This document shows positions 41,472 through 49,978 of a stretch of 64,000 nucleotides of DNA, piece after piece. Under the pieces are notes generated by a model that was not told the DNA's origin, ran no database searches, and worked only from the letters and a program-made list of their open reading frames with translations. The translations under genes and the position numbers were made by a program. The stretch spans positions 5,580,001 through 5,644,000 of the forward strand of contig NZ_PHUG01000001.1 in assembly GCF_002813325.1 (NCBI RefSeq). Reading direction: 5' to 3'. Numbering within the stretch: position 1 is the stretch's first letter; the number at the start of each line of letters is the position of its first letter. Source of the stretch: Janthinobacterium sp. 64 (GTDB lineage: Bacteria > Pseudomonadota > Gammaproteobacteria > Burkholderiales > Burkholderiaceae_D).

Positions 41472-42149
41472 ATGTTTGATCTGAACTTTCTGCTGGCCGG
41501 CGACTACCGCGACTGGTTGCTCTCCGGCCTGCTGCTATCCCTGCAACTGATGGGCATCACCTTGCTCTTGTCTCTGCCGCTGGCGTGCGGCGTGGCCATG
41601 CTGCGCATGGCGCCGTCGCGCCTGCTCAATGCCCTGGGTGCCGCGTATGTCGAGCTGATCCGCAACGTGCCCTTGCTGGCCCACTTCCTGTTCTGGTATT
41701 TCGGCGCGCCCGAATTGCTGCCCGACACGTGGAAGGAGCGCTTGTATGCCGGCAATATCGAAGCGGCCAGCGCCATTACGGCCCTGACCTTGTACACGGC
41801 CGCCTACATGGCGGAAGACATCCGCAGCGGCATCCGCGCCATTCCCGCCCAGCAATTCGAAGCGGGCCGGGCGCTGGGCTTCAGCTTTCTCGCCACCATG
41901 CGCCTGTGCGTCGTGCCGCAGGCGCTGCGGCTGGCCGCGCCACCGCTGCTGTCGCAAACCCTGACCTTGTGGCAAAACACCAGCATCGCCACCGTCATCG
42001 GCGTGGCCGAACTGATGTACCAGACGCAACGCGTGGAAGCGGCCTCGTTTCGCAGCGTGGAGGCGTTCGTCTTCGCCAGCGCGGCCTATCTGGCCGTTTC
42101 GCTGCTGATCGCGGGCCTGGCGGCTTTGCTGCAAAGGAAGGTGTCCTGA
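41472..42149 (+). CDS. amino-acid ABC transporter permease, first
   Basis: A 225-residue His/Glu/Gln/Arg/opine-type permease with about five membrane helices. The N-terminal LLSGLLLSLQLMGITLLLSLPL is the usual first helix. The EAA-type loop AIPAQQFEAGRALGFSFLATMRLCVVPQALR contacts the ATPase. It is 20 bp after the binding-protein gene, and its TGA overlaps the next ATG by one base. Confidence 0.92.
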   Translation: MFDLNFLLAGDYRDWLLSGLLLSLQLMGITLLLSLPLACGVAMLRMAPSRLLNALGAAYVELIRNVPLLAHFLFWYFGAPELLPDTWKERLYAGNIEAASAITALTLYTAAYMAEDIRSGIRAIPAQQFEAGRALGFSFLATMRLCVVPQALRLAAPPLLSQTLTLWQNTSIATVIGVAELMYQTQRVEAASFRSVEAFVFASAAYLAVSLLIAGLAALLQRKVS

Positions 42150-42841
42150 TGCTGGAACTCATCCACGATTATTGGCTGTATTTTCTTGTGGGACGCTATC
42201 CCGAAGGGCCGCTGGGCGGCCTGGCGCTGACGGTCGTGCTGGCCAGCCTGGCGCTGGTGCTCAGCTTGCCGTTCGGCTTGCTGCTGGGGCTGGCGCGCCT
42301 GAGTCCCTGGCGGCTGCTGCGCTGGCCCGTCGCCGCGCTGATCCACGTGGTGCGGGGCATCCCCTTGCTGCTCGTCATCTTCTGGGCGTACTTTTTCCTG
42401 CCCAGCATCACCGGGCATGAAAGCGGGCAATTCGGCACCATGCTGGCAGCCCTCGTCATCTTCGATGGCATTTATCTGGCCGAGATCGTGCGCGCCGGGG
42501 TGCAAGCCGTGCCCACGGGCCAGGTGGAGGCGGCCCGTTCGCTGGGCTTGAATTACCTGGACAGCATGCGCACGGTGGTGCTGCCGCAGGCGCTGCGCCA
42601 CATGCTGCCGTCCCTGGTGAACCAGTTCGTCTCGACCATCAAGGAAACCTCGCTGGGCACCATCATCGGCCTGGCCGAAGTGTCGTTCATCGCCTCGCAA
42701 GTCAATGGCCTGGTGCTGACGAAACCTGTGCAAGTGTATTTTTTGCTGGGCATGACGTACTTTGTTTTATGTTTCAGCCTGTCGCGCGCCGCCTTCTGGC
42801 TTGAGCGGCGCCAGGCGCGTGTTTTGAAAGCGGCAGCATGA
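42149..42841 (+). CDS. amino-acid ABC transporter permease, second
   Basis: A 230-residue permease of the same family as its neighbour. The first helix is [22 protein letters not shown], and [18 protein letters not shown] is a family hallmark. The EAA loop reads [31 protein letters not shown]. The two permeases should form a heterodimer. Its start overlaps the previous stop (TGATG) and its stop overlaps the ATPase start (ATGA), so the three are translationally coupled. Confidence 0.92.
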   Translation: MLELIHDYWLYFLVGRYPEGPLGGLALTVVLASLALVLSLPFGLLLGLARLSPWRLLRWPVAALIHVVRGIPLLLVIFWAYFFLPSITGHESGQFGTMLAALVIFDGIYLAEIVRAGVQAVPTGQVEAARSLGLNYLDSMRTVVLPQALRHMLPSLVNQFVSTIKETSLGTIIGLAEVSFIASQVNGLVLTKPVQVYFLLGMTYFVLCFSLSRAAFWLERRQARVLKAAA

Positions 42842-43581
42842 TTACCTTTGACAACGTCAACAAATACTATGGCGACTATCACGCCTTGAGCGATATCAAT
42901 GAACACGTGGCCAAGGGCGAGGTGCTGGTCGTGTGCGGGCCATCCGGTTCCGGCAAGTCGACCCTGATCCGCACCATCAACCGCCTGGAGGCGATCGCTT
43001 CGGGCCGCATCACGGTGGCCGGCCAGGACATTTACGCGCCGGGGCTGGACGTGAACGCCTTGCGCTCGCACATCGGTTTTGTGTTTCAGCAATTCAATCT
43101 GTTTCCCCACTTGTCCGTGCTGGACAATTGCGCGCTGGCGCCGCAGCGCTTGCGCGGCCTGACCCGGCGCGAGGCGGAAGAGCGGGCGCTGGCCCTGCTG
43201 GAACGGGTGGGCCTGGCGCACAAGGCGCGCGCGATGCCGGCGGCTTTGTCGGGCGGCCAGCAGCAGCGCGTGGCGATTGCCCGCGCGCTGGCCATGCAGC
43301 CGCCGCTGATGCTGTTCGATGAACCGACCAGCGCGCTGGACCCGGAAATGGTGGGCGAAGTGCTGCAAGTGATGCGCGACCTGGCGCAGGGCGGCATGAC
43401 CATGGTGTGCGTGACGCATGAGATGGGTTTCGCGCGCGAGGTGGCGGACCGCGTCTGGTTCATGGACCACGGGCACGTGCTGGAACGGGCCACGCCCGAG
43501 GATTTCTTTGCGCGGCCGCAACATGCGCGTGCACAACAATTCCTGTCCGATATACGCAGCCCGTTCGGCGCGACCGCATGA
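42838..43581 (+). CDS. amino-acid ABC transporter ATPase (GlnQ/GltL type)
   Basis: A 247-residue ATPase with Walker [11 protein letters not shown]-loop [12 protein letters not shown], signature LSGGQQQR, Walker [15 protein letters not shown] and switch His [15 protein letters not shown]. The motif set is the standard one for polar amino-acid importers. It is the last gene of the operon, with a four-base overlap with the second permease. The next gene starts 106 bp later, after a shared palindrome. Confidence 0.95.
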   Translation: MITFDNVNKYYGDYHALSDINEHVAKGEVLVVCGPSGSGKSTLIRTINRLEAIASGRITVAGQDIYAPGLDVNALRSHIGFVFQQFNLFPHLSVLDNCALAPQRLRGLTRREAEERALALLERVGLAHKARAMPAALSGGQQQRVAIARALAMQPPLMLFDEPTSALDPEMVGEVLQVMRDLAQGGMTMVCVTHEMGFAREVADRVWFMDHGHVLERATPEDFFARPQHARAQQFLSDIRSPFGATA

Positions 43582-43592
43582 TTGACCTGGTG

Positions 43593-43608
43593 TGTGCGCA
43601 AGCGAACG
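43593..43608. promoter_or_regulatory. YGTRCG-N4-CGYACR palindrome, copy 8
   Basis: TGTGCG-CAAG-CGAACG lies 80 bp upstream of the glycine-zipper gene at 43688, more than 30 kb from the other copies. The halves match copy 5 exactly. No good -10 is seen at the class II distance. Confidence 0.5.
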
Positions 43609-43687
43609 GTATTTCGCTGGCGGCAAGCGCACGCTAGCCAGGCAAGCGGCGCACGGTGCGCCAGCAGCCGACCAGGAGGGCCGTATC

Positions 43688-44254
43688 ATGTCACGCATCA
43701 TCGCAGGTCATTTTCAGTTGCAGGAACAGATAGACGCAGCGCGCGCCGCCCTGAACCAGGCGGGTTTTGCCGATAGCCGCATCAGCGCCTTCTTTGTCAA
43801 CCAGCCGGGGCAGCACGACTTGCACGCGCTCGGCGGCGACCGCGACATGTCGCCCGGCGCGAAAGAGACGCCGGAAGGCGTGGTCGAGGGCGTGGCCGTC
43901 GGGGCCGCCGTCGGTGCGGGCATCGGCGCGGCCACCACCCTGGCGACGGGGCCGCTCGGTCCCGTCGTCGGCGCGCTGGTGGGCGCACACGTGGGCTCGC
44001 TCTACAGTTTCAATAAAATGAAGGAGGCGGGCGAGGCCGAAGCAAATGGGGACCGGGATGGCGAAAACCGCCGCCAGCCACGCCATCCTGGCATGCTGAT
44101 CGCCGTGGCGCTGGGCGGCCTCGACGAGCGCGAACGGGCGCTCGAAGCGCTGCACCGGCTGGGCGCCGAGCATATCGAGGAAGCGGAAGGCACGATCGCC
44201 AATGGCGACTGGCATGATTTCGACCCGCTCAGCATTCCCGTGCTGGTGGCGTGA
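43688..44254 (+). CDS. glycine-zipper protein of unknown function
   Basis: A 188-residue protein without a signal peptide. The first ~45 residues (QLQEQIDAARAALNQAGF) look like a ferredoxin-like stress-protein start. A long glycine zipper follows (VVEGVAVGAAVGAGIGAAT through VVGALVGAHVGSLYSF, about 66-115), then a hydrophilic stretch and a second alpha/beta half (GMLIAVALGGLDERERALEALHRLGAEHIEEAEG). The two halves around a membrane-insertable zipper resemble general-stress proteins in related bacteria. GGAGG precedes the ATG. A shared palindrome upstream ties it to the 1-12 kb gene set. Confidence 0.68.
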   Translation: MSRIIAGHFQLQEQIDAARAALNQAGFADSRISAFFVNQPGQHDLHALGGDRDMSPGAKETPEGVVEGVAVGAAVGAGIGAATTLATGPLGPVVGALVGAHVGSLYSFNKMKEAGEAEANGDRDGENRRQPRHPGMLIAVALGGLDERERALEALHRLGAEHIEEAEGTIANGDWHDFDPLSIPVLVA

Positions 44255-44428
44255 ATTCATAAATTCCGAGCTGCATGAAATTTAGGTATGATACTTGTCA
44301 GTATTAGTAATTATTGGTAAACAATGCCGACAGGGATAGTTTCCGCGCGCCCAAAGTGACACCGGACCAAGGTGACTGCCTGTAGTACTTGCCTCGCATG
44401 CTAACGAGTATGGATAGGAGGTCGCGTC

Positions 44429-44782
44429 ATGACACAGGCATGGTTCATTCTGACACGGGCAGACGGGCGCGACATCTGCGCGCCCTCGCCGGCACAGCTG
44501 GCCGATGCGCTGGCCGAGGTTTACCGCGGCGCCACGCCGGACGGCAGCCCGGCCGCCGTTTTGTTGCGCTTTGGATACGACGACGGCTTGATGTATCAGG
44601 TCGAGGTCGCTAGCGGAGGCGAAGTCACTTTCGAGGAATGGTCGGACCGCGATTGCGAAATCGCCCTGGCCAGTCCGCGCCACATGTCGGCTCTGCCGCA
44701 GGGCGACGCGCTGCAGCTGTGGCAGTGGCTGGCGCAGCGCCAGGTGGCGAAGATCCGCAGCCAGCCCTGGCAGGGCGGCTAG
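44429..44782 (+). CDS. small cytoplasmic protein of unknown function
   Basis: A 117-residue acidic alpha/beta protein (WFILTRADGRDICAPSP, AVLLRFGYDDGLMYQVEV, WQWLAQRQVAKIRSQPWQGG). It has no signal peptide, membrane segment or metal motif, and I do not recognise a family. AGGAGG precedes the ATG. The 174-bp upstream gap is AT-rich with a TATGAT hexamer at 44287-44292, so it probably has its own promoter. It is convergent with the universal stress protein gene, 20 bp away. Confidence 0.55.
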   Translation: MTQAWFILTRADGRDICAPSPAQLADALAEVYRGATPDGSPAAVLLRFGYDDGLMYQVEVASGGEVTFEEWSDRDCEIALASPRHMSALPQGDALQLWQWLAQRQVAKIRSQPWQGG

Positions 44783-44802
44783 TCCGCCTTTTTCAACAGG
44801 CC

Positions 44803-45669
44803 CTAGTGCGCCATCAGCACGGGGATCGTCATGCTCTGCAAAATCGTGCGCGTGACGCCGCCGAGGATGGTTTCGCGCAGGCGCGAATGGCCATACGCTC
44901 CCATCACCAGCAAGTCGGCCGACAGGTCGGCGGCCTGCGACAGCAGCGCTTCGCCGATGTCGCCGCGCCGCACGCCACCGCCATCGAGCAGATGCAGCCG
45001 CGCTTCCACGCCGTGGCGCGCCAGGTAGTGCGTCAGTTCGGCGCCCGGTTGTTCGCCGTGTTCGGCCGCATGCACCTGGGCGTCGAAGATGGCCACGTGG
45101 ACTTGCCCGGCACGCTGCAGCAGGGGCAGGGCGGCGCTCACGGCGCGGCTCGCTTCCTTGCTGGCGTTCCAGGAAATGAGCACATTGCGCGCCGCTGCCG
45201 GCGGCGCCAGCAGGGGCAGCGGCGGCGCATACGGCACGATCAGCACGGGACGGCCCGAATGCAGCAGCACATAGGCGGGGAAGTCGCGCATCACGGATGG
45301 CGATTTATCCTTGGCATTGTATTGGCTGATGACGACCAGGTCCGCATAGCGGGCCAGCAGGCTGATGCCGCCCGCCGCCTCGTCGTCGAGCACGCGCTGT
45401 TCGAACGAGGCGACGCCGGCCGCGCGCACCTGTTGCTCGAAACCGTCGAGGGCGCGCGTCGCCCGTTCGCGCAGGAAATTCAAATGCAAGCTCAGGTTCG
45501 GGTCGGCATCGAGGTCGGGCTGGTTCTGGTACAGCAGCCGCGACACGCCCGTCAGCGCCACGCCCGTCAGGTGGCCGCCGCACGCCTGGGCGATGCTGGC
45601 GGCCGCGTCGATGCGGGCGGCGCGCCCGGCGCTGTCGTCGATGTGGAGCAATACGGTTTTATATGTCAT
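44803..45669 (-). CDS. tandem universal stress protein (UspA family)
   Basis: A 288-residue protein with two Usp folds. The first (about 1-150) starts MTYKTVLLHIDDS and includes a degenerate end. The second (about 160-285) starts NVLISWNASKEASRAV and ends with the ATP-binding signature LVMGAYGHSRLRETILGGVTRTIL (G-x2-G-x9-G-S/T). Usp tandems are induced by starvation, oxygen limitation or other stress. GAGAGGA precedes the ATG at 45669. It is divergent from the acetoacetyl-CoA reductase gene, a pairing that fits control by oxygen or carbon storage state. Confidence 0.9.
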   Translation of the reverse strand: MTYKTVLLHIDDSAGRAARIDAAASIAQACGGHLTGVALTGVSRLLYQNQPDLDADPNLSLHLNFLRERATRALDGFEQQVRAAGVASFEQRVLDDEAAGGISLLARYADLVVISQYNAKDKSPSVMRDFPAYVLLHSGRPVLIVPYAPPLPLLAPPAAARNVLISWNASKEASRAVSAALPLLQRAGQVHVAIFDAQVHAAEHGEQPGAELTHYLARHGVEARLHLLDGGGVRRGDIGEALLSQAADLSADLLVMGAYGHSRLRETILGGVTRTILQSMTIPVLMAH

Positions 45670-45752
45670 GGCCTGTCCTCTCGCTGTGCGGTAGCGGCCA
45701 TTCTGGCACAGTCCGGGGTGCCGGCCGCGCACGACTGCATCAGGCTGACCAC

Positions 45753-45794
45753 TTGATCTGGCGCAACGCTGGCGATAAAAACTGCCCCTACACT
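45753..45794 (+). promoter_or_regulatory. candidate Fnr/Anr-type box and -10 upstream of phaB
   Basis: TTGAT-CTGG-CGCAA (45753-45766) matches the Fnr box TTGAT-N4-ATCAA in the left half and in 3 of 5 bases on the right. TACACT (45789-45794) begins 29.5 bases from its centre, the class II spacing, giving a predicted start near 45801. Confidence 0.42.
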
Positions 45795-45837
45795 TGATCC
45801 CACGCAGAACAACCATAACAAGCGGGGAGAGACAGCA

Positions 45838-46584
45838 ATGAAGGAACAAAAGGTAGCACTGGTCACGGGCGGCATGGGCGGCCTGGGCACGGCCTTGTGC
45901 CGCCGCCTGCATGCGGCGGGCTTTGCCGTTGTGGCGGCACATACGCCAGGCAATGCGCGCGTGGCAAGCTGGCTCGACGAGCAGCAGGCGCAGCAGTATT
46001 ATTTCCATCCGCTGGCCATCGACGTGACGGATTTCGCTGCCTGCAGCGAGGCCGTCGGCAAGGTGCTGGCGCAGTTCGGCCGCATCGACGTGCTGGTCAA
46101 CAACGCCGGCATCACGCGCGACCAGAGCATGCGCAAGATGGAATTGCCGCACTGGGCCGAGGTCATGCGCACCAATCTCGACAGCCTGTTCAACATGAGC
46201 AAGCAGGTGCTCGAACCCATGCTGGAAAAAAAATGGGGCCGCATCATCAATATCTCGTCCGTGAATGGCCAGAAGGGCGCGTTTGGCCAGTGCAACTATG
46301 CGGCCGCCAAGGCGGGCGTGCATGGCTTCAGCAAGGCGCTGGCGCTGGAAGTGGCGCGCCACGGCATCACCGTCAACACGGTCTCGCCCGGCTACCTGCG
46401 CACGCAGATGGTGACGGCCGTGCCGGCCGATATTTTGGAAACGAAGATCCTGCCGCAGATTCCCCTGGGCCGCCTGGGCGAGCCGGACGAGGTGGCGGCC
46501 CTGGTGGCTTACCTGGCGTCCGACGAGGCGGCGTTCGTCACGGGCGCGAACATCGCCATCAATGGCGGACAGCACATGAGTTAA
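45838..46584 (+). CDS. phaB: acetoacetyl-CoA reductase (PhaB type)
   Basis: A 248-residue short-chain dehydrogenase. The NADPH site is LVTGGMGGLGTALCRRL, NNAGITRD follows, and the catalytic residues are Ser in INISSVNGQKGAFGQ and Tyr-x3-Lys in NYAAAKAG. The C-terminal region (GYLRTQMVTAVPADIL, INGGQHMS) matches PhaB, which reduces acetoacetyl-CoA to (R)-3-hydroxybutyryl-CoA for polyhydroxybutyrate synthesis. A FabG role cannot be fully excluded, but the QGKMGQ-like segment and C-terminus favour PhaB. GGGGAGAG precedes the ATG. No phaA or phaC lies beside it. Confidence 0.88.
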   Translation: MKEQKVALVTGGMGGLGTALCRRLHAAGFAVVAAHTPGNARVASWLDEQQAQQYYFHPLAIDVTDFAACSEAVGKVLAQFGRIDVLVNNAGITRDQSMRKMELPHWAEVMRTNLDSLFNMSKQVLEPMLEKKWGRIINISSVNGQKGAFGQCNYAAAKAGVHGFSKALALEVARHGITVNTVSPGYLRTQMVTAVPADILETKILPQIPLGRLGEPDEVAALVAYLASDEAAFVTGANIAINGGQHMS

Positions 46585-46716
46585 GCAAGCTCAGTCAAGC
46601 AAGCAAGACTGCAGCTTGCATCAGGGCAATGGCAGTAGAGGAGACCCGTCCACCCAGCCGGCACGCACGATGCTGGCGCAGGACGGAAGGCAATGGTAGT
46701 CACGCTGGAAAACAGG

Positions 46717-46745
46717 GGGCAGGGCAGCGATGCCTTGCCCTTTGT
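46717..46745. terminator. probable bidirectional terminator
   Basis: GGGCAGGGCA-GCGA-TGCCTTGCCC is a 10-bp stem with one wobble, followed by TTTGT. On the other strand it is followed by TTTT after a short gap. It lies between the convergent phaB and zinc-finger genes. Confidence 0.6.
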
Positions 46746-46758
46746 CGTTGCGCCGCCG

Positions 46759-47139
46759 TCATGCTACGCCGCGCCGGGCTTTTTCCAGCCGTGTCTGGCA
46801 ATCGATGCACAGGCGCGCTTCCGGGCGCGCATTCAGGCGCGACAGGCCGATGGCTTCGCCGCAGTTGTCGCACAGGCCATAACTGCCATCGGCAAACCTG
46901 GCCAGCGCATGCCGGATGATGGCCAGCTGCGCCAGGTTGTGCTCGGCCGCTTCGCTGACGAGGGCGTTCAAGGTGCGCACGCTGGCGTTGTCGGCCGGCG
47001 AAGCTTCGATTTCATTGAGCAGCGAGGCGCGCGCATCGGCTTCGGCCGTCTCGTTCTCGATCTGTTCCAGCAACGCCAGCTTGCGTTGCTCCAGCACGCC
47101 GCGCAGGCGTTGCAGCTGGTCTTGCGGCAATCCATTCAT
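46759..47139 (-). CDS. DksA/TraR-type zinc-finger protein
   Basis: A 126-residue protein. The N-terminal coiled coil (about 5-75: QLQRLRGVLEQRKLALLEQIENE) leads to a four-cysteine zinc finger (YGLCDNCGEAIGLSRLNARPEARLCIDCQ, about 90-118). DksA-family proteins enter the RNA polymerase secondary channel. The two acidic tip residues of true DksA are not clearly present, so a minor paralogue is more likely than DksA itself. I use the ATG at 47139; an upstream frame lacks homology, and the ribosome site is weak (GGGTGAT). Confidence 0.85.
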   Translation of the reverse strand: MNGLPQDQLQRLRGVLEQRKLALLEQIENETAEADARASLLNEIEASPADNASVRTLNALVSEAAEHNLAQLAIIRHALARFADGSYGLCDNCGEAIGLSRLNARPEARLCIDCQTRLEKARRGVA

Positions 47140-47204
47140 GGCTATCACCCGGTAGAGGTTACTCCCATCATGGTAGTCCAAGATCGGCAGCTTTGCTTGC
47201 GCTA

Positions 47205-47237
47205 CTGCCTGCGCCGCGTTTGACGCGGCGCAGGCAG
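47205..47237 (-). other. perfect 15-bp hairpin without T-run
   Basis: CTGCCTGCGCCGCGT pairs exactly with its complement across a three-base TTG loop. It sits between two minus-strand genes, just past the stop of the VOC gene. With no T tract on either side it is not a classic terminator. It may block 3' exonucleases or attenuate read-through. Confidence 0.6.
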
Positions 47238-47249
47238 GCACGGGCCGTT

Positions 47250-47669
47250 CTATGCTGGCTCCTTCAGGCAGTTGACCATCCAGGCGACGCCGAACTGGTC
47301 TTTCAGCATGCCGAAGCGCTTGGCCCAGAACGTTTCCTCCAGCGGCATCTGGATGTTGCCATCACGCGCCAGCGCGTCGAAGGCCCGTTCCGCCTCTTCC
47401 GGCGTGTCGAGGGTCAGGCAGATCGAGCTGCCGTGCATGCCCTTGGCGCCATCTTCGGTGCAGCCGCCGTCCGAGCCCATCAGCATGGTGGGGCCCAGCT
47501 GCACGGAGCCGTGCATGATCTTGTCGTACCAGTCTTCCTTGACTTGCTCCTGGCCCGGCGAGCCGCGAAACGGCATCAGGCACAGGTCTGTGCCATGCAG
47601 GTGCTGGCGGTAGTATTCCAGCGCTTGTGCGCAATTTCCATTGAATTGCAAATACGGTTCGATACGCAT
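47250..47669 (-). CDS. VOC-superfamily protein (PhnB-like)
   Basis: A 139-residue protein of the glyoxalase/bleomycin-resistance fold in its PhnB/3-demethylubiquinone-like form (IEPYLQFNGNCAQALEYYRQHLHG at the start, EETFWAKRFGMLKDQFGVAWMVN at the end). These proteins are dimers of beta-alpha-beta modules, and the usual metal ligands are partly lost in the PhnB group. The reaction is unknown. AGGAGG precedes the ATG at 47669. It is in a run of minus-strand genes, with a strong hairpin after its stop. Confidence 0.87.
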   Translation of the reverse strand: MRIEPYLQFNGNCAQALEYYRQHLHGTDLCLMPFRGSPGQEQVKEDWYDKIMHGSVQLGPTMLMGSDGGCTEDGAKGMHGSSICLTLDTPEEAERAFDALARDGNIQMPLEETFWAKRFGMLKDQFGVAWMVNCLKEPA

Positions 47670-47749
47670 ATTGGCCTCCTCTGGTGGCCCCGCGGGCACG
47701 ATTGCCAGGCGGGGACGTCCCAGTATAGGCGCTCGCCGGCCAAATTCAA

Positions 47750-48223
47750 TCAGTCCGGCGCCATCTCTTGCAGCCGCTCACGCACCTTGCCCAGGGTGCC
47801 GAGGATGCGCTCGGGATTGCGGGCAAGCACGGCGCTGCCCAGGTGCAACAAGCTCGTCGCCAGGCTGATCCAGTGCCGCACGTCGTCGTTGCGGGCGATG
47901 CGCAGGCGCACCGTGTCGAGCAGGCCGCTGAGCTGGCGCTGCGCCGTTTCCAGGCCGGCCACCGTATGCCCGGCGGCATCGGCATACAGCTGGTTGGCTT
48001 GCTGGCGCAAGGCCACTTCCAGGGCGAAGACGGCTTGCGCCTGACTGTGGCTGATGCCGTTTTCTCCCTGGCTGGCGCGCTTGCGGATGGCGCGCATGAC
48101 GGCGCCATGCAGGGTGACGGCCGCCTGCGACAGGCTGTCGGCCAGTTGCTCGACGCGCATGGCGCTGCTCAGGGCCGCTTCGCGGCGTTCGTCGCCGCTG
48201 TTCCTGTCTACCGATCCGTCCAT
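47750..48223 (-). CDS. helical cytoplasmic protein of unknown function
   Basis: A 157-residue, almost entirely helical protein (AMRVEQLADSLSQAAVTLHGAVMRAIRKRA; QAVFALEVALRQQANQLYADAAG; HWISLATSLLHLGSAVLARNPERILGTLGKVRERLQEM). It has no signal or membrane segment and no motif I recognise. GGAGGCAAG precedes the ATG. It overlaps the end of the upstream lipoprotein gene by 16 bp, so the two are co-translated and probably work in the same process. Confidence 0.6.
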   Translation of the reverse strand: MDGSVDRNSGDERREAALSSAMRVEQLADSLSQAAVTLHGAVMRAIRKRASQGENGISHSQAQAVFALEVALRQQANQLYADAAGHTVAGLETAQRQLSGLLDTVRLRIARNDDVRHWISLATSLLHLGSAVLARNPERILGTLGKVRERLQEMAPD

Positions 48224-49026
48224 CTTGCCTCCGTGGTGGTGAGGGTGGCAGCGAGCTGGGCGTGTTCACGCCCCAGTGCCGCCAGTTGCCGGCGCGCCAG
48301 AGTGTGGCGCAAGCCGTACAGCCGGTACTCCTCGGTTTTGCTTTGCTGCATGTTTTTCGCCAGCACGGCCAGCAGGCGCTGCTGCGGCGCGTCCGCATAC
48401 GCGATTTCCACGTCGAGCAAGCCGAGCACCATGTCGCGCTCGTTGTCGCCGCTCTTGTCGTACAGCGCCAGCAAGCCGTCGAGCGCGGCCAGCAGGGCTT
48501 GCAGCGGCGCATCGCCCTCGTGCAGCACCTGCGCCAGGTGCGCCTGCTGGCTGGCCGCGCCGCCCAGGCGCGAGAGTTGCTGCAGCAGCAAGGTGTAGGC
48601 GCTGACATGGCGGTCATCGATGCCGCTGCCCGGCCAGGCGCGGATGGCGGCGCCGGCACTGGCCAGTTCGGGCTGCACGTCATACGCGTCGTCCTGCGCC
48701 AGCCGGCCCAGCGCCTGCAGGTACAGGCGCACGGCTTGCGCCAGGCGCGCGACATCCGCTTGTGCGGCACGGCGCTGGGCATCGAGCAGGCGTTCGCGCG
48801 CGTCTTCGGCCGGCGACAGATAGGGACGGGCGCGCTGGTAAGTGTCGACGTGGCGCTGCGACAGTTCGCTGAAGGCGTTCAGGGCATCGGTGCCGGCGGC
48901 CAGGGCGCGCACCTGCGCCAGCTCGGGGCGCGCGGTGGCGCAGCCGCACAGCACGGCAGCCAGGCAGAGGTGCAAAAAGAGGGTCAGGCCAAGGGTGCGG
49001 CCATGGCGGGCGGGCAGGGCGGACAC
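48208..49026 (-). CDS. lipoprotein of unknown function
   Basis: A 272-residue lipoprotein. The signal peptide ends in the lipobox AVLCGC (Cys about 29, followed by ATARPE, so probably outer-membrane). The rest is helical (ALAAGTDALNAFSELSQRHVDTY, ARERLLDAQRRAAQADVARLAQAVRLYLQALGRLA). No named domain was recognised. The start is GTG at 49026 with GAGAGG upstream. Its last 16 bp overlap the next gene. The two form a two-gene unit of a secreted helical protein plus a cytoplasmic helical partner. Confidence 0.62.
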   Translation of the reverse strand: MSALPARHGRTLGLTLFLHLCLAAVLCGCATARPELAQVRALAAGTDALNAFSELSQRHVDTYQRARPYLSPAEDARERLLDAQRRAAQADVARLAQAVRLYLQALGRLAQDDAYDVQPELASAGAAIRAWPGSGIDDRHVSAYTLLLQQLSRLGGAASQQAHLAQVLHEGDAPLQALLAALDGLLALYDKSGDNERDMVLGLLDVEIAYADAPQQRLLAVLAKNMQQSKTEEYRLYGLRHTLARRQLAALGREHAQLAATLTTTEARWTDR

Positions 49027-49114
49027 GTCACCTCTCGACAGGAAATACTGTATGGAAAGGTATTGTCGTGCCGGCCTGCGCCGCCCGCCTTGTGCGGGCG
49101 CAAGCGCGCTGCGA

Positions 49115-49915
49115 TCAGGCGCCGATTGTGCCCGCTCTGCCCGTCAATTGCCCGCGCCAGCCCAGCCCGGCGACAGTGTCGCTGGCGGGACGGTATTCGC
49201 AGCCGACCCAGCCTGCGTAGCCGATCTGGTCGAGCAGCTTGAACAGATGGCGGTAGTTGATTTCGCCCGTGCCCGGTTCGTGGCGGCCCGGCGTGTCGGC
49301 GATCTGGATGTGGCGGATCAGGGGCAGCAGGGCGCGGATGGTGTTGCTCAGTTCGCCCTCCATCCGCTGCATGTGATAGATGTCGTATTGCAGGAAGATG
49401 TTGCTGCGCTGGCAGTCGGCGATGATGTCGGCCGCTTGCTGGCTATGGTTCAGAAAGTAAGCGGGCATGTCGTAGTGGTTGATCGGCTCGATCAGCACGT
49501 GGATGCCGTGCGGCCGGCAGGCGTCGGCTGCATATTGCAGGTTGCCGATCAGGCTTTGCCGCGCCCGCTCCAGGCTCATGCCGGGCGGCACGATGCCGGA
49601 CATGCAGTGCAGCTGTTTTGCGCCCAGCGCCAGCGCGTAGTTGAGCGCCAGTTGCACGTTGCTGCGGAATTCTTCGCCCCGGCGCGGATCGCAGGCGATG
49701 CCCCGGTCGCCGTGGTCCCAGTCGCCGGGCGGAAAGTTGAAGACGGCCAGCTGCAGATGGTGGCGTTCCAGGCACATGGCGATCTGTTGCGCCTCGACGG
49801 CATAGGGAAACAGGAATTCGACGGCATCGAAGCCCGCTACCCTGGCGGCGGCAAAGCGGTCCAGGAAGGGCAGTTCGGTAAACATCATGCTGAGGTTGGC
49901 AGCAAAGTTCGGCAT
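49115..49915 (-). CDS. hyi: hydroxypyruvate isomerase
   Basis: A 266-residue TIM-barrel sugar isomerase of the Hyi/xylose-isomerase-like group. Metal-ligand Glu and His residues appear in HVLIEPINHYDMP, FLQYDIYHMQRMEG, HIQIADTPGRHEPGTGEINY and VGCEYRP. MPNFAANLSMMFTELPFLDRF at the N-terminus is typical of Hyi. The enzyme interconverts hydroxypyruvate and tartronate semialdehyde in glyoxylate metabolism. I use the ATG at 49915. No other glyoxylate genes (gcl, glxR) are adjacent, so it acts as a single gene here. Confidence 0.88.
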   Translation of the reverse strand: MPNFAANLSMMFTELPFLDRFAAARVAGFDAVEFLFPYAVEAQQIAMCLERHHLQLAVFNFPPGDWDHGDRGIACDPRRGEEFRSNVQLALNYALALGAKQLHCMSGIVPPGMSLERARQSLIGNLQYAADACRPHGIHVLIEPINHYDMPAYFLNHSQQAADIIADCQRSNIFLQYDIYHMQRMEGELSNTIRALLPLIRHIQIADTPGRHEPGTGEINYRHLFKLLDQIGYAGWVGCEYRPASDTVAGLGWRGQLTGRAGTIGA

Positions 49916-49978
49916 GGCAGCACGCAGGTGAGGATGATGGACACTATCGTAGCCCAAAACGGCAATCGGTGGCGTGCA

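Noticed and set aside
45685..45700. A further possible copy of the shared palindrome, TGTGCG-GTAG-CGGCCA, upstream of the universal stress gene
   Set aside because: The right half matches in only 4 of 6 positions and no -10 fits, so I did not count it with the eight sites.
46759..47139. The housekeeping DksA gene
   Set aside because: The protein is shorter and the acidic coiled-coil tip typical of DksA is not clear, so I call only the DksA/TraR family.
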